Source of the DNA: Gammaproteobacteria bacterium 50_400_T64
GTDB lineage: Bacteria; Pseudomonadota; Gammaproteobacteria; Pseudomonadales; Porticoccaceae
Direction: 5' to 3'
Length of the DNA stretch: 64,000 nucleotides
Assembly: GCA_002162755.1 (NCBI GenBank)
Contig: MAAS01000022.1
Span: forward strand, 1 to 64,000
Every line of letters begins with the position of its first letter. Positions within the stretch are counted from its first letter, which is position 1. The notes below the pieces were generated by a model. It ran no database searches. It saw only the letters and a program-made list of their open reading frames with translations, and was not told where the DNA came from. The position numbers and the translations under genes are program-made. This document shows positions 61,802 through 64,000 of the stretch, in pieces.

Positions 61802-62047
61802 GGGTGTAACTCCAAAAATTAAGACCTGCAGTACCGAAGCAAAGAATATTCCCTACTCATGACACGCTGTAAATATTTCCCTGTACGCTCGGCTTGGGCA
61901 TCCTGCGTCACTCTAACTCCTGCGTCCATGCAGTCGTCGGTGTCGGCATCCTTGCCTCCTACGGTCACGAACAGAGAACATTCTTTTTCGCAGACTTGAG
62001 TTAAATAAGTCGCCTTCATTGACGGCCAGTCTATGAATAATAAAAAA
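61802..62047. repeat. Intergenic sequence resembling a dispersed gammaproteobacterial repeat
   Basis: In the 246-nt gap between pepN and the DUF2797 gene, the segment at about 61,840-61,990 read on the minus strand has phrases like GACGCAGGAGTTAGAGTGACG and ACAGGGAAATATTTACAGCG. From memory these resemble repeated intergenic elements of marine gammaproteobacteria. Only one copy is present here, so the repeat status is not shown by this window. A 66-codon frame across it is judged spurious. Confidence 0.25.
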
Positions 62048-62875
62048 CTAGGCAGAAAAACTGACGTTATAGGCTGTAAATTTACGCATATTAATCACCC
62101 CCGTATCGAGAATCAGGTATTGGCCCTTGATGCCCATCAGAGTGCCTTCGACCAGCGGTGTTTTATCAAAGTTCTGACTACTGACTTTGGTGGGATATTC
62201 CAGTACGGGGTATTCAATATCAACACACTCGCCATCCAGCACCGGCTGTAACGCCTGTAAGCCGAAGCGCTCATTCAGTGCCTGGAGTTCAGGCTGGCAG
62301 AGTTCAAAAAGCTGGTCGCGGGTCGCGGCTAAATCGACGTCTTCAATATCGCCTTTCAGCATTTTCCGCCAGTTCGTTTTGTCGGCAACATGCTGGCGCA
62401 AAGCATCTTCCACCAGGCCTGATTGCAAGCGAGTAGCGACGCGCATGATAGGTAGAGCCTGCACCGCACCCTGGTCAATCCAGCGTGTCGGTAGCTGTGT
62501 GGCGCGGGTAATGCCCACTTTAACGCCTGACGAATTGGCCAGATACACCACGTGTTCAGCCAGACAAAACGCTTCGCCCCACTCGGGCTCGCGACAGGTG
62601 CCCTGCTCGTAGTGGCATTTTTCTGGGCTGATAATACAGCTATCGCAGCGCGCAAGTTTCTTCAGACAGGGAAAACAAAAGCCCTGATTAAAGCTTTTTT
62701 TGGTTTTGCGACCGCAGTGACAACAATGAATTTCACCGGCATACGTCAAGCTAATGCGCTGGCCCAAAAAATCATTCAGTAACACCCGCTCATCGTCGAG
62801 AGGAAGAAAATATTTTACCGGCGTCGCCAGTTCGACCACCATTTTGCTCAAATGGCCGCTAACTTCTATCGTCAT
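62048..62875 (-). CDS. DUF2797 family protein with zinc-ribbon-like cysteines
   Basis: The 275-residue cytosolic protein has a cysteine-rich N-terminal third (HCCHCGRKTKKSFNQGFCFPC, followed by CDSC and ISPEKCHYEQGTCREPEWGE) that probably binds zinc. A central segment VVYLANSSGVKVGITRATQL resembles a GIY-YIG-type fold, as in DUF2797. Function is unknown. It lies 30 nt after the YeaC-like gene and upstream of pepN; the same set occurs in other gammaproteobacteria. Confidence 0.85.
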   Translation of the reverse strand: MTIEVSGHLSKMVVELATPVKYFLPLDDERVLLNDFLGQRISLTYAGEIHCCHCGRKTKKSFNQGFCFPCLKKLARCDSCIISPEKCHYEQGTCREPEWGEAFCLAEHVVYLANSSGVKVGITRATQLPTRWIDQGAVQALPIMRVATRLQSGLVEDALRQHVADKTNWRKMLKGDIEDVDLAATRDQLFELCQPELQALNERFGLQALQPVLDGECVDIEYPVLEYPTKVSSQNFDKTPLVEGTLMGIKGQYLILDTGVINMRKFTAYNVSFSA

Positions 62876-62904
62876 ACTTTATCTCTTAGAAAAAATGAGC
62901 AGGA

Positions 62905-63171
62905 TTAATGCTGCCACTTAAGGGGTTTTTCTGCCTCGGCGATTTCGCCCGTCGTGCTACCGCAGTGTTGGTGCTTCTTCGGCGCAATAAAGCCCACGCG
63001 TTCTGACTCCGGCTTATGCTGGCTGTCGTAGGTAATTACTGCCTGCAGGCAGGTGGCCCTTTGCTCCACACTCAATTTACTGCCATCCGGCCATTTACCA
63101 ATTTCGACGGCCAACTTTAGTTTCTCGTAAACATCCGGCGTCACAGCCTGTAATACTTGTTCAATATCCAC
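62905..63171 (-). CDS. YeaC-like protein (DUF1315)
   Basis: The 88-residue protein begins MDIEQVLQAVTPDVYEKLKL AVEIGKWPDG split by residues, and carries LSVEQRATCLQAVITYD, the family's typical block, then a C-terminal GFI-rich end with HQHCGS. The DUF1315 family is widespread in gammaproteobacteria and of unknown role. It lies 12 nt after the rhomboid gene, probably in the same transcript. Confidence 0.85.
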   Translation of the reverse strand: MDIEQVLQAVTPDVYEKLKLAVEIGKWPDGSKLSVEQRATCLQAVITYDSQHKPESERVGFIAPKKHQHCGSTTGEIAEAEKPLKWQH

Positions 63172-63183
63172 ACTTACACCTTT

Positions 63184-64000
63184 TTATTCTTGAAGCGGCT
63201 TTTGTCGTCCTGCCAATGCCCCGGCAAGCATGCCAATCAACAGACCGGATACGTGAGCGCCATTGGCAACACCGCCATTAATAAACACATCGACAATACC
63301 AAACAGGCAAACCAGCAACCAGCCAATGAGCATATAAATAATGCCGGGCTGTACATTTAATACGGGCTGGGGCGCAATGCGGTTACGAATCCAAACATAG
63401 CCCACCAGACCGTAGACCACACCCGACAAGCCACCAAAAAGCACCGGGCCATCCCATAAATATTGCCCGGCATTAGAGCCCGATGCCAGTGTCAGCATTA
63501 AGACTAAATAGGCCGAGCGGCCACTGACCAGTTCTACCCGCCGGCCGAACTCCCAGAGCCATAAACTATTAAAGACAACGTGAAAAATGCCAAAGTGTAA
63601 AAATGCTGGTGTGACAAAACGCCAGTATTCACCCGACGCAAACGTCTCTTCAACGGGAACAAACTGCGGCCCCTTACCATTAACCAGAGTAAAATCGACA
63701 AAAGTCAGCAAGTGCACTACGTCTTGCTTGTAGCTCACCAGGAAAAAACCCAGCACACCGAGGATCAAAGTAATCAACGTTACCGGCACCCGGGTAAAAT
63801 AAAAGCGGAGGGAGTCTGCACCCTCAGGTTTACCCGTATTTAACGCATTTTCAACCACCGCCATCTCTTGAATTTGAGCAATAAGTTGCTGCACATCAGC
63901 CTGCCGCCGGCCCTTATCAAGCCACAGCTCGTGCCCCTCGCCCTGTTCAACCAGTCGATAGACAATATTGTTGCGGTTGAGGGCTAACACCAATAAGTCG
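63184..64000 (-). CDS. Rhomboid family intramembrane serine protease (5' end outside the window)
   Basis: The visible part (about 271 residues) has a soluble N-terminal region (NRNNIVYRLVEQGEGHELWL) like the cytoplasmic domain of GlpG, then six hydrophobic segments. The catalytic Ser is in GGLSGVVYGLVG and the His is in NGAHVSGLLIGM, with HVVFNSLWLW (His/Asn oxyanion region) before them. The frame stays open to the window edge, and TTG at 63993 is not a convincing start, so the gene probably begins beyond 64000. Confidence 0.9.
   Translation of the reverse strand, partial: DLLVLALNRNNIVYRLVEQGEGHELWLDKGRRQADVQQLIAQIQEMAVVENALNTGKPEGADSLRFYFTRVPVTLITLILGVLGFFLVSYKQDVVHLLTFVDFTLVNGKGPQFVPVEETFASGEYWRFVTPAFLHFGIFHVVFNSLWLWEFGRRVELVSGRSAYLVLMLTLASGSNAGQYLWDGPVLFGGLSGVVYGLVGYVWIRNRIAPQPVLNVQPGIIYMLIGWLLVCLFGIVDVFINGGVANGAHVSGLLIGMLAGALAGRQKPLQE

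Noticed and set aside
61819..62019. 66-codon frame between pepN and the DUF2797 gene
   Set aside because: No recognisable motif; the DNA looks like an intergenic repeat instead.

Overview
The window reads as a chromosomal segment of a Gammaproteobacterium, probably a marine one near the Cellvibrionales/Spongiibacteraceae. This rests on gene content and neighbourhood only: a pepN / DUF2797 / yeaC-type / rhomboid cluster, a homodimeric-type AceE with AceF, BepA, SlyD, RhlE, and a CbpA-CbpM-TrxC cluster. No rRNA, tRNA, complete insertion sequence or multi-unit CRISPR array was seen.

Region 1 (1-2.1 kb) holds a small secreted protein of unknown function and galE, both on the minus strand. Region 2 (2.2-38.7 kb) is one large surface-polysaccharide locus. 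It runs rmlB-rmlD-rmlA-rmlC (dTDP-L-rhamnose), a cysteine-less asparagine-synthetase-like protein, an inverted VanZ-type membrane protein with a C-terminal double ribbon-helix-helix-like tail, a deacetylase-like protein, a CapK-like adenylate-forming enzyme and glycosyltransferases. These are followed by a Wzm/Wzt ABC exporter, a pyruvyltransferase-like protein and a tightly packed, often overlapping run of about nine more glycosyltransferases. Mixed into that run are two NodB-like deacetylases, a sulfotransferase, a 633-residue cytoplasmic protein of unknown function, a sulfatase-fold membrane protein with Thr at the nucleophile position, and an O-antigen-ligase-like protein resembling exosortase-A-associated ligases. 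A second sulfotransferase lies at the end on the opposite strand. Together these suggest a rhamnose-containing glycan that is sulfated, deacetylated and probably pyruvylated, built in the cytoplasm and exported by an ABC transporter.

Region 3 (38.7-53.4 kb) is ordinary core genome: aceE-aceF, an M16 zinc protease, a PerM-like permease, the outer-membrane quality-control protease BepA, a membrane protein of unknown function, a truncated beta-hydroxyacid dehydrogenase, slyD and rhlE. A 165-bp MITE-like element lies between perM and bepA.

Region 4 (53.4-56.7 kb) is a patchy accessory stretch. It holds a 25-bp perfect terminator hairpin, the C-terminal remnant of a luciferase-like monooxygenase, a lone 29-nt unit resembling a type I-E CRISPR repeat, a small orphan gene, a DUF2970 membrane protein and a fusion of a DUF442 phosphatase/sulfurtransferase-like domain to a sulfide:quinone-oxidoreductase-like flavoprotein.

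Region 5 (56.7-64 kb, all minus strand) holds a proteostasis/redox operon (cbpA-cbpM-trxC-carboxymuconolactone-decarboxylase-like), pepN, a DUF2797 protein, a YeaC-like protein and a rhomboid protease cut by the window edge.

The best candidates for something undescribed are the VanZ-VanZ-membrane-double-RHH protein (7691-10555), the hybrid polysaccharide locus as a whole, and the orphan CRISPR-like repeat at 53702-53730. All function assignments come from motif and family recognition by eye; no searches were run.
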